This document shows positions 1 through 7,215 of a DNA stretch of 15,388 nt, one piece after another. Source of the DNA: BRH-c54 sp032251145 (lineage in GTDB: Bacteria > Bacteroidota > Bacteroidia > Flavobacteriales_E > Vicingaceae); the NCBI GenBank assembly GCA_032251145.1, contig JAVVER010000080.1, positions 1 to 15,388 of the forward strand, read 5' to 3'. The notes beneath the pieces are model-generated. The model was given only the letters and a program-made list of their open reading frames with translations. It had not been told where the DNA came from and searched no databases. Position numbers and translations under genes: made by a program. Every line of letters starts with the position of its first letter. Positions within the stretch are counted from its first letter, which is position 1.

Positions 1-167
1 ATCTAATTTATTAACAAACAATATGTTGAATACTTTTTAAGGGGTGACTAATTAATTCATTATTCAAAAAACCTTTGATAAATAACCAGATTGAAATCTT
101 AATTACGGAGAAGCTTGGTGTTTATCCAATATTAGAATAAAAAGTAGTAAGGTATAATTCTGAAAAC
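1..167. other. Left-edge region without a supportable gene
   Basis: This stretch lies downstream of mnmA on the minus strand. On the plus strand one frame stays open from about 48 to the TAA at 138-140 and would read as a plausible hydrophobic/charged tail, but it follows an in-frame TGA at 45-47 and has no ATG, so it cannot be called a gene. A second frame entering from the left edge ends at 38-40. Either could be the end of a decayed or frameshifted plus-strand gene. I see no strong terminator hairpin for the minus-strand operon. Confidence 0.4.
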
Positions 168-1262
168 TTAATTATTATCAATAAAACCACCACCAATAAG
201 GTCGTTTCCATCATAAAAAACAGCTGATTGCCCTGGAGCTACACCTTGTACATCTTCAAAAAATTCTATTTTAATTCTGCCATCTTCTAACGGAACTAAA
301 TTACTTAATTTTCCTTTATCTTTATAGCGAATTTTGCTAAGAGCTTCCATTTCGTTGGTAATTTGCTCGTATTTTATAATGTTCGGGTTGCGTACAAAAA
401 CTTCTTTTTTCTTTAAGTCTTCTTTTGTGCCTAACACCACTTGGTTGTTAGTAGCATCAATTTTTATAACATAACGAGGATCACCAAAAGCAAGCTCTAA
501 ACCTTTTCGCTGACCAATAGTATAAAACGGATAGCCTTTATGTTTTCCAATTACATTGCCTTCAGTATCTAAAAAATCTCCACCATTTACTTTTTCTTCT
601 AAACCATCTATTCTTCTTTTTAAAAAGCCTCTGTAATCATTATCGGGAACAAAACAAATTTCAAAACTTTCGTTTTTCTTTGCTAATTCTTTGTAACCTC
701 TGTCAAATGCCATTTGGCGAATAGTTGGTTTGTCCATTCCGCCAAGAGGGAAAATGGTTCTTGCTAAACTTTCTTGAGAAAGTCCCCACAATACATAAGA
801 CTGATCTTTGTTTTCATCCAACCCTTTAGAAATAATGTACCTGCCATTTTCCTGACGGATTTGAGCGTAATGTCCTGTGGCAATAAATTCACAACCTAAT
901 TGATCGGCTCTTTTTAAAAGTGCGTCCCATTTAATGTGCGTGTTACATAAAACACAAGGGTTTGGTGTTCTTCCGGCAAGGTATTCATCAACAAAATCAT
1001 CTATAATAAAATCGCCAAATTCCTTACGAATATCTAAAATAATATGGTGAAAGCCGTTTTCTACAGCCAACATTCTAGCATCATTAATATCATCTAAACT
1101 GCAACATCCGGTAGTTTTTCTTGCACCTCCAGATGTAGCATAATCCCATGTTTTCATGGTTATTCCAATCACTTCGTATCCTTGCTCGTGTAATAATAGA
1201 GCAGCCACAGAACTGTCAATCCCTCCGCTCATTGCTACTAGCACTTTTCCTTTTTTACTCAT
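168..1262 (-). CDS. mnmA: tRNA-specific 2-thiouridylase MnmA
   Basis: MnmA adenylates and thiolates U34 of the tRNAs for Lys, Glu and Gln, making the 2-thio part of mnm5s2U in the cytoplasm. With the start chosen here the protein has 364 residues, normal for the family. The N-terminal PP-loop SGGIDSS is at residues 12-18; the two catalytic cysteines are C106 (in PNPCVLCN) and C203 (in FEICFVPDN); GHYAQI near 130 is also conserved. The frame is open to an upstream ATG at 1310, but that start would add a 16-residue Lys/Asn-rich tail and overlap the preceding gene by 26 nt. The ATG at 1262 leaves a 22-nt gap and puts the PP-loop at the usual distance from the N-terminus. It is the last gene of a probable operon with prfC, the Usp gene and the YwqK-like gene. 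Its sulfur would come from a cysteine desulfurase relay. Confidence 0.96.
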   Translation of the reverse strand: MSKKGKVLVAMSGGIDSSVAALLLHEQGYEVIGITMKTWDYATSGGARKTTGCCSLDDINDARMLAVENGFHHIILDIRKEFGDFIIDDFVDEYLAGRTPNPCVLCNTHIKWDALLKRADQLGCEFIATGHYAQIRQENGRYIISKGLDENKDQSYVLWGLSQESLARTIFPLGGMDKPTIRQMAFDRGYKELAKKNESFEICFVPDNDYRGFLKRRIDGLEEKVNGGDFLDTEGNVIGKHKGYPFYTIGQRKGLELAFGDPRYVIKIDATNNQVVLGTKEDLKKKEVFVRNPNIIKYEQITNEMEALSKIRYKDKGKLSNLVPLEDGRIKIEFFEDVQGVAPGQSAVFYDGNDLIGGGFIDNN

Positions 1263-1284
1263 TTGTTTTTGTTTATTGGTAGAT

Positions 1285-2043
1285 TTAGTTTTGTTTGAAT
1301 AAATCTTCAAACTCTAAATAGTCTTTTTTCTCTTTTTTAATGGTATCGGTATTGATGATCATATCATCTTTATTGGCATCAATACGTCTTCCATAGTTGT
1401 ATTCTTCTTTCTTTTTGGTTGTTCCATTTTCGTTATAAAACATCCATACGCCATGTTTTACATCCTTTACATATTTGCCTGTTAGTTGCATCATTCCATT
1501 TTGATGGTAGTAAGTTCCTTTACCTTCTAACCTACCTTTTACATAAATATGGTGAGATTGAATTTTACCATTTTCATAATAGGTTTTCCAATCACCTTCT
1601 TCAATATTGTTAGTATAATTTTTTTCTTCTGCAACATTGCCGTTAGGATAGTATAATTTCCATAATCCTTCTCTTTTTCCGCTAACATAAAACTCTTCGG
1701 CTAAGGTATGTCCAGTAATGCTGTAATACGTCCACAAACTGTCTTTTTCCTGATTTTCATATTTTCCGGTAGATTTTAATTCTCCCGTTTTGTAATAAAA
1801 GTTGGCGTAAGAACCATTTTTTAAATGATGTACTTTCATGCTTAGTTTGCCTTCATCATTATAATGTAAAAACAATCCAGTAGGTTTATCGTCTTTAAAC
1901 TGACCTTTGTATCTAAGGTATCCTGTTGGATGATATTTTTCCCAATAACCTTGTTTTTTGCCGTTGACATCTACTTTGTTAGTGTCTTGAGCAACAGCTA
2001 ACGTAGTTAATAACGCTAATATAATTGTAATGATTAGTTTCAT
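1285..2043 (-). CDS. Secreted YwqK-family / MORN-2 repeat protein
   Basis: The protein has 252 residues. A signal peptide (hydrophobic residues 3-17, likely cut after AVA at 16-18) points to export to the periplasm or surface. The rest is eight repeats of the form G-x-W-x-x-Y-x-x-x-G, starting at about residues 32, 56, 78, 102, 126, 150, 174 and 198, a regular spacing of about 24 residues that should stack as beta-hairpins. This is the MORN-variant repeat annotated as 'toxin-antitoxin system YwqK family antitoxin' in many Bacteroidota. The TA label comes from Bacillus YwqK, and nothing here supports a toxin partner. The C-terminus after residue 220 is Lys/Asp-rich without repeats. It lies between the Usp gene (70-nt gap) and mnmA (22-nt gap) on the same strand. 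Function is unknown; a structural or binding role at the envelope is my inference. Confidence 0.85.
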   Translation of the reverse strand: MKLIITIILALLTTLAVAQDTNKVDVNGKKQGYWEKYHPTGYLRYKGQFKDDKPTGLFLHYNDEGKLSMKVHHLKNGSYANFYYKTGELKSTGKYENQEKDSLWTYYSITGHTLAEEFYVSGKREGLWKLYYPNGNVAEEKNYTNNIEEGDWKTYYENGKIQSHHIYVKGRLEGKGTYYHQNGMMQLTGKYVKDVKHGVWMFYNENGTTKKKEEYNYGRRIDANKDDMIINTDTIKKEKKDYLEFEDLFKQN

Positions 2044-2057
2044 TTGTTTTTTATTTT

Positions 2058-2077
2058 CGTTGAGCTTACACTCAACG
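2058..2077. repeat. Small perfect inverted repeat between uspA-like and YwqK-like genes
   Basis: CGTTGAG at 2058-2064 and CTCAACG at 2071-2077 are exact reverse complements around a 6-nt loop. The hairpin lies 14 nt upstream of the YwqK-like start codon and would form in the leader of that gene on the minus-strand transcript. No U-run follows it in the transcribed direction, so it is not a typical terminator. A processing or mRNA-stability element inside the operon is possible. Confidence 0.45.
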
Positions 2078-2113
2078 CTTTTAAATTACGCTTCTTCGGA
2101 GCTTATGGTCGTT

Positions 2114-2977
2114 TCATTTATTTTTTTGATCATATTTCTTTTGCGGCAACACACTCATAACGGGTATTTCAGATTTATTAATGATGGCTTGAGCTTTTGA
2201 GCCTATAAATAATTCTTTAAAATCGTTTTCTTGTTGAGTCATTATTAAAATTAAATCAGCAGCAATGTCTTCGGCATAATCGAGCAAAGCACTTACTAAT
2301 TTTTTTTTGCCTTTTTCTATAGGGATTAACGCTGTTTCACATTTAATATTTTCTTTTTCTATCAATACTTTTACATCATTAATCTGCCCTTCAAGTTTTG
2401 ATAAAGCTTCATTTTTGTCAGACAGAATAATAGAAGCCACATTAATTTGTGCGTTGAACAGTTTGGCTAATTTAATGCCAATGTTCACTTTGTCAGTTGT
2501 TGCTTTGGTTAAATCTAACGGAAGCAAAATCTTTTTACAACCTTTTTGGTGCTTCTTCCCCTTAATAGTAATTACTGGGCAAGGAGAAGTTTTTACCACT
2601 CGTAAAGAGTTAGAGCCAATAAACTTACCTCTTGCAGCTCCCTGAGTTCCCATTACTATCATTTTTGCTTTAATGGATTTAGCTGTTTTTACAATTTTAT
2701 TATAAACGGAACCTTTGGTAAGCAAATAAGAAATAGGCACGCCACTTTCTTTAGATGAATCTTCAGCTAAGGTTTTTAGGTTTTTTTCTACCGCTTCTTT
2801 TAATCCACTTACTTCCGAAAAAAATACTTTTATTACCGGATTAAGTTCTTCTAACACATAAAGCAAAACAATTTCAGCATCTTGAATTTTAGCAAGATTG
2901 TAAGATTGTTTTAATGCAATTAACGATTGTTCTGAAAAATCTATTGGGACTAATATTTTGTTTTGTTTAGATTTCAT
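2114..2977 (-). CDS. Tandem-domain universal stress protein (UspA family)
   Basis: The protein has 287 residues in two Usp alpha/beta domains: about 5-138 (KILVPIDFSEQS at the start, PCPVITI at the end) and about 148-277 (KILLPLDLTKAT at the start, IPVMSV at the end). Domain 1 keeps a glycine nucleotide-loop signature (MGTQGAARGKFIGSNS, 109-124) with a spacing two residues shorter than the classical G-2x-G-9x-G(S/T). Domain 2 has lost the first two glycines (MTQQENDFKELFIGS), so it may not bind ATP. No signal peptide or membrane segment is present, so it should be a cytoplasmic stress or nucleotide-binding protein. The start codon lies 4 nt after the prfC stop, which implies co-transcription and probably translational coupling with prfC. 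The exact ligand cannot be inferred. Confidence 0.9.
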   Translation of the reverse strand: MKSKQNKILVPIDFSEQSLIALKQSYNLAKIQDAEIVLLYVLEELNPVIKVFFSEVSGLKEAVEKNLKTLAEDSSKESGVPISYLLTKGSVYNKIVKTAKSIKAKMIVMGTQGAARGKFIGSNSLRVVKTSPCPVITIKGKKHQKGCKKILLPLDLTKATTDKVNIGIKLAKLFNAQINVASIILSDKNEALSKLEGQINDVKVLIEKENIKCETALIPIEKGKKKLVSALLDYAEDIAADLILIMTQQENDFKELFIGSKAQAIINKSEIPVMSVLPQKKYDQKNK

Positions 2978-2981
2978 GGGT

Positions 2982-4580
2982 CTAATTTGAGGCTAATTCT
3001 TTTTTAAATTCAGAAGTAGTATGGAAAGTTATTTCGGGATAATCAGCTTGTGCACTTTGCAATAAAAAGGCACTTTGAGCCAAGAAAACATCATTTCCAT
3101 CTTTATCTATAGCAATGTACTGACTTTTTCGCATTTTAAATTCTTCTATTTTTGCCTCATTGTCCGAAGTCATCCAACAAGCTTTATGCAAGCTTTTAGC
3201 TTCAAACTCTGCCGATGCTCCATACTCGTGTTTTAAACGATGTTGAATAACTTCAAACTGTAATTCTCCAACTGTACCAACAATTTTTCTGTTACCTGGT
3301 TGTTGAATAAATAGCTGAGCCACTCCTTCATCCGTAAGCTGTTGAATACCTTTTTCCAGCTGCTTGGTTTTCATGGGGTCTTTATTAATAAGCTCCTTGA
3401 AAATCTCGGGAGAGAAACTTGGAATTCCTTGAAACTCTATTTTTTCTCCTTCGGTAAGCGTATCGCCAATTTTAAAATTTCCGGCATCATATAAACCAAT
3501 TACATCACCCGGAAAAGCTTCATCAATAACGCTTTTATCCTGAGCCATAAAACTGGTAGGATTGTTAAACCTTAATTTTTTATCGGTAGCAACATTGTAG
3601 TAAAACTTATTTCTTTCAAATGTTCCCGAACAAATTCTTAAAAAAGCAATTCTATCTCGGTGTTTAGGGTCAAGATTGGCGTGAATTTTAAAAATAAATC
3701 CTGTAAAATTAGGCTCTGTAGGTTCTACCATTCTTATGTTGGTTGCTCTGCTTCTTGGGCTTGGGGCAATTGCTAAGAAAGTATCTAACAATTCTTGAAC
3801 ACCAAAATTATTAAGGGCACTCCCAAAAAATACGGGAGCCAATTCTCCTGCACGGTATTTTTCTACATCAAACGCATCATAAACTCCTTCAATAAGCTCT
3901 ACATCTTCTCTCAATTTTGGAGCGTCATCTTCAATTATTTCATCCAATAAAGGATCATTTAGGTCTTTAATGCTTACAATTTCTCTTTCAATTTTAGTTT
4001 TATTGGAATCAAATAAATTCAGGTGTTTTTCATATAAATTATAAACCCCTTTAAAAGTTGCTCCAATACTTATAGGCCAGCTTAAAGGTCTTACTTTTAT
4101 GTCTAAAGTAGTTTCAATTTCATCTAACAAATCAAACGGATTTTGACCTTCTCTATCCATTTTGTTGATAAAAACAATAACGGGCGTGTCTCGCATTCTA
4201 CAAACTTCCATCAATTTTTTGGTTTGAGCCTCCACACCATTGGCACAGTCAATAACCAAAATAACGCTATCTACGGCTGTTAGTGTTCTATAAGTATCTT
4301 CAGCAAAATCTTTGTGACCAGGAGTATCTAGAATATTGATTTTAGTGTCTTTATAATTAAAAGCCATTACCGAGGTGGCAACAGAAATTCCTCTTTGCTT
4401 TTCAATTTCCATAAAATCGGAAGTAGCCGTTTTCTTAATCTTATTAGATTTTACAGCTCCTGCCGTTTGTATCGCACCACCAAATAACAATAATTTTTCG
4501 GTAAGCGTTGTTTTACCCGCATCGGGGTGACTAATAATGCCAAAAGTTCTTCTTTTTGCTATTTCTTTCTCTAAACTCAT
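2982..4580 (-). CDS. prfC: Peptide chain release factor 3
   Basis: RF3 is the ribosomal GTPase that recycles RF1 and RF2 after peptide release. The 532-residue length is normal. The G domain shows G1 HPDAGKTT (18-25), switch/G2 RGISV (63-67), G3 DTPGH (85-89) and G4 NKMD (139-142), followed by the RF3-type domain II and C-terminal domain. The N-terminal EIAKRRTFGIISHPDAGKT matches the start seen across the family, which fixes the ATG at 4580. It is the first gene of a minus-strand run with the Usp gene 4 nt downstream. A Bacteroidota-type -7 box lies only 4 nt upstream of the ATG (see separate entry), which suggests a very short or absent 5' leader. Confidence 0.97.
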   Translation of the reverse strand: MSLEKEIAKRRTFGIISHPDAGKTTLTEKLLLFGGAIQTAGAVKSNKIKKTATSDFMEIEKQRGISVATSVMAFNYKDTKINILDTPGHKDFAEDTYRTLTAVDSVILVIDCANGVEAQTKKLMEVCRMRDTPVIVFINKMDREGQNPFDLLDEIETTLDIKVRPLSWPISIGATFKGVYNLYEKHLNLFDSNKTKIEREIVSIKDLNDPLLDEIIEDDAPKLREDVELIEGVYDAFDVEKYRAGELAPVFFGSALNNFGVQELLDTFLAIAPSPRSRATNIRMVEPTEPNFTGFIFKIHANLDPKHRDRIAFLRICSGTFERNKFYYNVATDKKLRFNNPTSFMAQDKSVIDEAFPGDVIGLYDAGNFKIGDTLTEGEKIEFQGIPSFSPEIFKELINKDPMKTKQLEKGIQQLTDEGVAQLFIQQPGNRKIVGTVGELQFEVIQHRLKHEYGASAEFEAKSLHKACWMTSDNEAKIEEFKMRKSQYIAIDKDGNDVFLAQSAFLLQSAQADYPEITFHTTSEFKKELASN

Positions 4581-4584
4581 GCTG

Positions 4585-4592
4585 CAAAATTA
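4585..4592 (-). promoter_or_regulatory. Bacteroidota-type -7 box for prfC
   Basis: On the minus strand this reads TAATTTTG, an exact match to the phylum's TAnnTTTG -7 consensus. Its last base is 4 nt from the prfC ATG, so transcription would begin at or within a few nucleotides of the start codon. The upstream -33 region is only weakly matched. Confidence 0.6.
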
Positions 4593-4687
4593 GCTTTTTT
4601 ATATGGAATGTAATAGATAGCTTTAGCTTGTTCAATATACTTTTTTTATCTTCCACTAATTTACTGCTGTTCTACTAAGAAAATTAC

Positions 4688-4695
4688 TACTTTTG
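4688..4695 (+). promoter_or_regulatory. Bacteroidota-type -7 box for hpt
   Basis: TACTTTTG is an exact match to TAnnTTTG and lies 19 nt before the hpt ATG, giving a predicted leader of roughly 12-15 nt. The -33 element (TTG expected near 4662-4668) is only weakly represented. The leader has no Shine-Dalgarno sequence and is A/T-rich, as is normal in this phylum. Confidence 0.65.
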
Positions 4696-4714
4696 CAATC
4701 CAATTTTTATAAAA

Positions 4715-5254
4715 ATGGGTAAGATAACAATTAAGGATAAAACCTTTAAACCATACATTTCTGCTGAGGAGCTGCATACATCCATAAGTAAAGTTGCTAA
4801 TGAAATTAACACGCACTACAGTGGTAAATCGCCTATTTTTATTGGTGTGTTAAATGGTTCATTTATGTTTATGAGCGATTTGTTGAAAGAAATTAACCTG
4901 CAATGCACGGTTTCTTTTGTAAAGTTAGCTTCTTATGAAGGAACCACCACCACAGGAAAAGTAAATGAGTTAATTGGTTTAAATGAAGACTTAGAAGGAC
5001 AAGATATTATTTTAGTGGAAGATATTGTAGATACTGGAAATACTTTGGTTAAGTTGTATGAGATTTTGCAAAATAAAAAAGTAAATTCTATAAAAATTGC
5101 TTCATTGCTTTTTAAACCTGAGGCTTACCACAAACCTTATCCGATTGATTATATAGGTAAAGAAATTCCAAATGCTTTTGTATTGGGTTATGGATTAGAT
5201 TATGATGGTTATGGTAGAAATCTCAGTTCCATTTATGTGTTGGATGAAGAATAG
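4715..5254 (+). CDS. hpt: Hypoxanthine phosphoribosyltransferase
   Basis: This purine-salvage enzyme converts hypoxanthine or guanine plus PRPP to IMP or GMP in the cytoplasm. The 179-residue length is typical. The PRPP-binding loop VEDIVDTGNT is at residues 101-110, the flexible catalytic loop SYEGTTTTGKV at about 73-83, and the purine-contact lysine in LLFKPEAY at about 134, followed by VLGYGLDYDGYGRN (156-169) near the C-terminus. It is divergent from prfC with its own TAnnTTTG promoter, and adk follows 87 nt downstream on the same strand, which fits shared control of purine nucleotide pools. I use the bacterial name hpt; the exact hypoxanthine/guanine preference cannot be read from sequence. 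Confidence 0.95.
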   Translation: MGKITIKDKTFKPYISAEELHTSISKVANEINTHYSGKSPIFIGVLNGSFMFMSDLLKEINLQCTVSFVKLASYEGTTTTGKVNELIGLNEDLEGQDIILVEDIVDTGNTLVKLYEILQNKKVNSIKIASLLFKPEAYHKPYPIDYIGKEIPNAFVLGYGLDYDGYGRNLSSIYVLDEE

Positions 5255-5258
5255 GGTA

Positions 5259-5307
5259 TTAGGCGTTAGGAGTAAGTCGTTAGTCGTTAGGTAATAGGCG
5301 TTAGATA
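5259..5307 (+). repeat. Seven-copy degenerate heptad tandem repeat (hpt-adk spacer)
   Basis: Starting 5 nt after the hpt stop codon, the spacer divides without any gap into seven 7-mers with consensus TTAGKCG. Exact or near-exact units are TTAGGCG (5259-5265) and TTAGTCG (5280-5286); the others differ by one to three bases. The last unit and its surroundings (TAGGCGTTAGATATT, 5295-5309) recur exactly, inverted, at 12373-12387. Nothing suggests coding. Confidence 0.75.
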
Positions 5308-5341
5308 TTTATAAATGATAATATTTAAAAATTAAAAAGAT

Positions 5342-5917
5342 ATGTTGAATATAGTATTATTTGGTCCTCCGGGGGCAGGAAAAGGAACACAAGCAGCAAA
5401 ATTAGTTGATAAATATAGCTTAGTACATTTATCAACAGGAGATATATTTAGAGCCAACATTAAAGGCGAAACCGAATTGGGTAAATTAGCCAAAAGCTAT
5501 ATGGATAAAGGGAACTTAGTTCCCGATGAAGTTACTATTAGCATGTTAGAAGCTGAGGTAGATAAAAACCCACAAGCTAAAGGGTTTATTTTTGATGGTT
5601 TCCCGAGAACAACGCCACAAGCAGAAGCGTTGGATAGATTTTTAACTTCAAAAAATACGACTATCTCTATTATGTTAGCGTTGGATGTTCCAAATGAAGA
5701 GCTAATAAAACGTTTGTTAGAAAGAGGAAAAGACAGCGGAAGAGTAGATGATTTAGACGAAAGTATTATTGCTAATAGAATTAAAGTATATAACGAACAA
5801 ACTGCTGTTGTGGCTGATTTTTATGCTGCTCAAAATAAATTTGAAAAAATTAATGGTGTAGGCAGCATTGAGGATATTTTTAACCGTTTATGTTCAGCTA
5901 TTGATAACGCTAAATAA
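5342..5917 (+). CDS. adk: Adenylate kinase
   Basis: Adenylate kinase interconverts ATP + AMP with 2 ADP in the cytoplasm. The 191-residue length fits the short-LID bacterial form. P-loop GPPGAGKGT is at 8-16, the AMP-domain STGDIFR at 31-37, DGFPRT at 85-90, and the short LID ERGKDSGRVDD at 127-137 carries the catalytic arginines; no zinc-binding cysteines are present, as expected for a short LID. The ATG at 5342 is preceded by an A-rich leader. It lies between hpt and obgE on the same strand, and the flanking spacers on both sides hold short tandem repeats. Co-transcription with hpt is likely but the 87-nt spacer leaves room for its own promoter. Confidence 0.96.
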   Translation: MLNIVLFGPPGAGKGTQAAKLVDKYSLVHLSTGDIFRANIKGETELGKLAKSYMDKGNLVPDEVTISMLEAEVDKNPQAKGFIFDGFPRTTPQAEALDRFLTSKNTTISIMLALDVPNEELIKRLLERGKDSGRVDDLDESIIANRIKVYNEQTAVVADFYAAQNKFEKINGVGSIEDIFNRLCSAIDNAK

Positions 5918-5976
5918 ATTAGAAATTTGATATTAAAAATTAGAGATTAAATAATTGTGAGTGAGCAACAAACAAC

Positions 5977-6008
5977 TAAACTCATAAACTGCTAAACTTA
6001 TAAACTAA
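5977..6008 (+). repeat. Four-copy octad tandem repeat in the obgE leader
   Basis: Four consecutive 8-mers all begin TAAACT and differ only in the last two bases (CA, GC, TA, AA). The array ends 3 nt before the obgE ATG, so it forms most of the immediate 5' leader. It is A-rich and could suit the A-rich translation starts of Bacteroidota, but repeat expansion or contraction could also alter translation. Confidence 0.75.
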
Positions 6009-6011
6009 CTA

Positions 6012-7010
6012 ATGTCCAACTCCAACTTTATAGATTACGTAAAAATACACTGCACTTCAGGAATGGGAGGTAGAGGTTCGAGGCATTTTAGACGAGAAAA
6101 GTACGAACCTAAAGGTGGCCCTGATGGGGGCGATGGTGGTAGAGGCGGACATGTAATTATTAAAGGCAACAAAAACCTATGGACCTTATTGCATTTAAAA
6201 TACAAACGACATATTAAAGCCAAGCATGGTGAAGATGGGAGTAGCTCTAGAAGTACTGGTGCTGAAGGGGAAGATGTTTATGTAGAAGTTCCGTTGGGAA
6301 CGATTGCTAAAGATGGCGAAACTGGAGAAGTTTTATTTGAAATTACACAAGATGGCGAAGAGCAAATCTTACTTAAAGGAGGTAGGGGCGGATTAGGAAA
6401 TGCTCATTTTAAATCTTCAACTAACCAAGCTCCAAGATATGCACAACCCGGAGAAGAAGGTCAGGAAGCATGGAAAATATTAGAATTAAAAGTGTTGGCA
6501 GATGTTGGTTTGGTTGGCTTTCCTAATGCAGGAAAATCAACATTATTGTCGGTGCTAAGTGCTGCAAAGCCAGAAATTGCTAATTATCCATTTACTACCT
6601 TAGTACCTAATTTAGGGATTGTTTCTTACAGAGATTATCGTTCTTTTGTGATGGCAGATATCCCTGGAATTATTGAAGGAGCTCATGAAGGTAAAGGGTT
6701 AGGAATACGATTTTTAAGACATATAGAAAGAAATGCGGTATTGTTGTTTTTAATTCCTGCCGACAGCAAAAATATTAATGAAGAATACGAAATTCTATTA
6801 AACGAATTGAAAGCGTATAACCCAGAATTATTAGATAAAGACAGAATATTAGCTGTTTCTAAATCCGATATGTTGGATGATGAACTAAAAGAAGAAATTG
6901 AAAAAGACCTACCAGAAGTTCCTCATTTATTTATTTCTTCTGTTGCCCAACAAGGCTTACTAGAACTTAAAGACTTACTTTGGAAGTACATTAACAAAGG
7001 AGAGGAATAG
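6012..7010 (+). CDS. obgE: Obg-family ribosome-assembly GTPase
   Basis: Obg (ObgE/CgtA) acts in assembly of the large ribosomal subunit and in growth control. The 332-residue protein has the glycine-rich Obg fold over about 1-158 (GGPDGGDGGRGG at 35-46, GGRGGLGNAHFKSS at 123-136) followed by the GTPase domain: G1 GFPNAGKST (169-177), switch region YPFTTLVPN, G3 DIPG (216-219), G4 in the variant form SKSD (283-286), G5 SSVA (309-312). The C-terminal OCT domain found in some Gram-positive Obg proteins is absent, which is usual here. The start at 6012 matches the family's typical FIDYVKI beginning. It is last in the hpt-adk-obgE series and is followed by two terminator-like hairpins. Confidence 0.96.
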   Translation: MSNSNFIDYVKIHCTSGMGGRGSRHFRREKYEPKGGPDGGDGGRGGHVIIKGNKNLWTLLHLKYKRHIKAKHGEDGSSSRSTGAEGEDVYVEVPLGTIAKDGETGEVLFEITQDGEEQILLKGGRGGLGNAHFKSSTNQAPRYAQPGEEGQEAWKILELKVLADVGLVGFPNAGKSTLLSVLSAAKPEIANYPFTTLVPNLGIVSYRDYRSFVMADIPGIIEGAHEGKGLGIRFLRHIERNAVLLFLIPADSKNINEEYEILLNELKAYNPELLDKDRILAVSKSDMLDDELKEEIEKDLPEVPHLFISSVAQQGLLELKDLLWKYINKGEE

Positions 7011-7082
7011 TTAACTCTTTATTGTCCTGACCACCCGCTTTTTTTTAAGTTTTCAAAATACTAAACCTATAAAAAATTGATT

Positions 7083-7111
7083 AACAACAATATGAATTTT
7101 GTTGTTTTTTT
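7083..7111 (+). terminator. Rho-independent terminator after obgE
   Basis: AACAACAA (7083-7090) and TTGTTGTT (7099-7106) are perfect complements around an 8-nt loop and run straight into a T-tract through 7111. The stem is A/T-rich, so termination may be leaky. Confidence 0.65.
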
Positions 7112-7144
7112 ATTTTGAGTGTTAATTTGCGAAAGTCATGAATT

Positions 7145-7183
7145 TACTTCCATAATATATTATATTTTATGGAAGTATTTTTT
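7145..7183 (+). terminator. Second hairpin terminator after obgE
   Basis: TACTTCCATAA (7145-7155) and TTATGGAAGTA (7167-7177) form a perfect 11-bp stem with an A/T-only 11-nt loop, followed by six Ts at 7178-7183. It lies about 60 nt after the first hairpin and just before the converging M13 peptidase gene. On the minus strand it lacks a T-run, so it mainly serves the plus strand. Confidence 0.7.
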
Positions 7184-7215
7184 CACTAGTTAAGTTAGCA
7201 GCTTTTTTAGAAGTT

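Noticed and set aside
48..140. C-terminal end of a plus-strand gene at the left edge
   Set aside because: The frame has a stop at 45-47 and no ATG; without sequence to the left it cannot be supported.
1260..1310. Upstream ATG at 1310 as start of mnmA
   Set aside because: It would overlap the preceding gene and add a Lys/Asn-rich tail not expected in MnmA; the ATG at 1262 puts the PP-loop at the normal position.
1285..2043. Toxin-antitoxin module
   Set aside because: The antitoxin label of the YwqK family does not fit a secreted repeat protein without any toxin neighbour.
5259..5307. CRISPR-like array
   Set aside because: The units are 7 nt with no spacers, and there are no cas genes.
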